Below, in pieces: positions 20,394-20,989 of a stretch of 20,989 nt of DNA. The position numbers were made by a program, and so were the translations under genes. Positions within the stretch are counted from its first letter, which is position 1, and every line of letters starts with the position of its first letter. The stretch comes from Physocladia obscura (lineage: Eukaryota; Chytridiomycota; Chytridiomycetes; Chytridiales; Chytriomycetaceae): assembly GCA_027596945.1 (NCBI GenBank), contig JADGJH010000327.1:1-20989 (forward strand). Reading direction: 5' to 3'. The notes below the pieces were generated by a model. It was given only the letters and a program-made list of their open reading frames with translations. It made no database searches and was not told the origin of the DNA.

Positions 20394-20989
20394 AATAGCT
20401 GAGACTAGTCCAAACATTGAAAAGTTGTGTAATTACAATGTTAATTCATTCAAGATTAAAAATTTAATGATAAAATATGCAGCACAATATTTTATCAGAA
20501 TCAGAAATAAGTTACTTCACAAACAAGCAGGCTTCCCAGACCAAAAAAGATTCTCACCAGACCTTCTGTGGGAAGAGAAAGTGCAAAACTTTTCAAGAGA
20601 ACTCCCTTTTGGTTGTCTAGTGACAATACACCAACAGGAGGATCAAAGAAATGGGCTCAACCAGGAATTCCAGGAATTTTCCTTGGAATGATTGGAGGTT
20701 TTATTTATGAGGTTTATAATATGAAATCAAGAAGAGTTGTGAAAGCATTTCACATCTTAGCTCTGAGAGACAGATTTCCTGGTTTAAAAAAACACTGGAA
20801 AATGATTTTGTAAACCTAACAAATCCATTATCTCACTATCCACCTGTTCGCAAAGAAATGAATCAAACTGAAATAAACAGTATTTGGCCAGAAAATGTAA
20901 TGCAACCTATAAAAGAAGTTGCAGAGGTTGATGACACACTAGAAAGTGAAGAAAAACAACCAAATTACAATTTAAGACCAAGAGAAGTT
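20394..20989 (+). pseudogene. Integrase C-terminal part and linker of the copia-type relic (runs off the window)
   Basis: Frame 20356-20691 has YAAQYFIRIRNKLLHKQAGF and PFGCLVTIHQ, typical of the post-core segment of copia integrases. A frameshift near 20640-20670 moves the reading to PGIPGIFLGMIGGFIYEVYN and SRRVVKAF, and another shift near 20810 leads to a polar linker open to the window end. Reverse transcriptase and RNase H would follow outside. Confidence 0.7.

Larger units (their letters stand above)
18960..20989 (+). mobile_element. Decayed Ty1/copia-type LTR retroelement, 3' part beyond the window
   Basis: Gag-like, protease-like, GAG-pre-integrase, integrase and post-integrase linker segments follow one another on the plus strand in the copia order (gag-PR-INT, with RT after INT). 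They are broken by several frameshifts and stops. The window ends in the linker before reverse transcriptase (the last codons read PNYNLRPRE, common in that linker). No LTR is identified; the 5' end of the element lies somewhere at or before 18.6-19.0 kb. Confidence 0.8.

Noticed and set aside
1..20989. tRNA, rRNA or CRISPR features
   Set aside because: I saw no convincing tRNA A/B boxes with foldable arms, no rRNA sequence and no regularly spaced repeat-spacer array.

Overview
The window is eukaryotic nuclear DNA and is most likely fungal. It has short GT-AG introns with AT- and T-rich tails, and two of them carry TACTAAT/TACTAAC-like branch sites. The recognisable genes are an Opi1/CCG-8 phospholipid regulator (a fungal family), the Pol III subunit RPC3/RPC82, two DHA2 major-facilitator transporters and part of a CAF16-type ABC ATPase. 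A long coiled-coil protein that may belong to a cilium-associated family (uncertain) would fit an early-diverging, zoosporic fungus. The species cannot be named from this sequence.

Layout. Position 40-223 holds a possible last exon of a + strand gene. Positions 244-4429 hold two tandem minus-strand MFS transporters, each rebuilt from five exons. The three internal exons have identical lengths (265, 94 and 506 nt), so they come from a local duplication. Positions 5192-8333 hold a five-exon minus-strand Opi1-family gene of about 921 aa. It is flanked by two copies of a ~230 bp element with long terminal inverted repeats (4743-4970 and 10654-10890), in opposite orientation, which look like a MITE family. 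Positions 10987-13408 (+) hold RPC3/RPC82 in eight exons. Its last exon overlaps, tail to tail, the end of a minus-strand coiled-coil gene (13347-14891, 5' end unresolved). Just upstream of that, on the same strand, is a piece of a CAF16-like ABC ATPase with a Walker A motif but no signature or Walker B (15054-15377).

From about 15.4 kb on, the sequence is AT-rich, gene-poor and full of mobile-element remains. These are a decayed Tc1/mariner-like transposase (minus, about 17283-17805), some unrecognised coding-like relics, and a broken Ty1/copia-type retroelement (+, about 18960 to the window end). The copia relic keeps traces of gag, protease, GAG-pre-integrase and integrase; its reverse transcriptase would lie beyond the window.

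Functional links: the genes are individually promoted eukaryotic genes, not an operon. Opi1 (membrane-lipid gene control), RPC3 (Pol III transcription) and the transporters have no evident shared pathway. All exon coordinates are hand-derived from splice sites and reading phase; transcript data would settle them.
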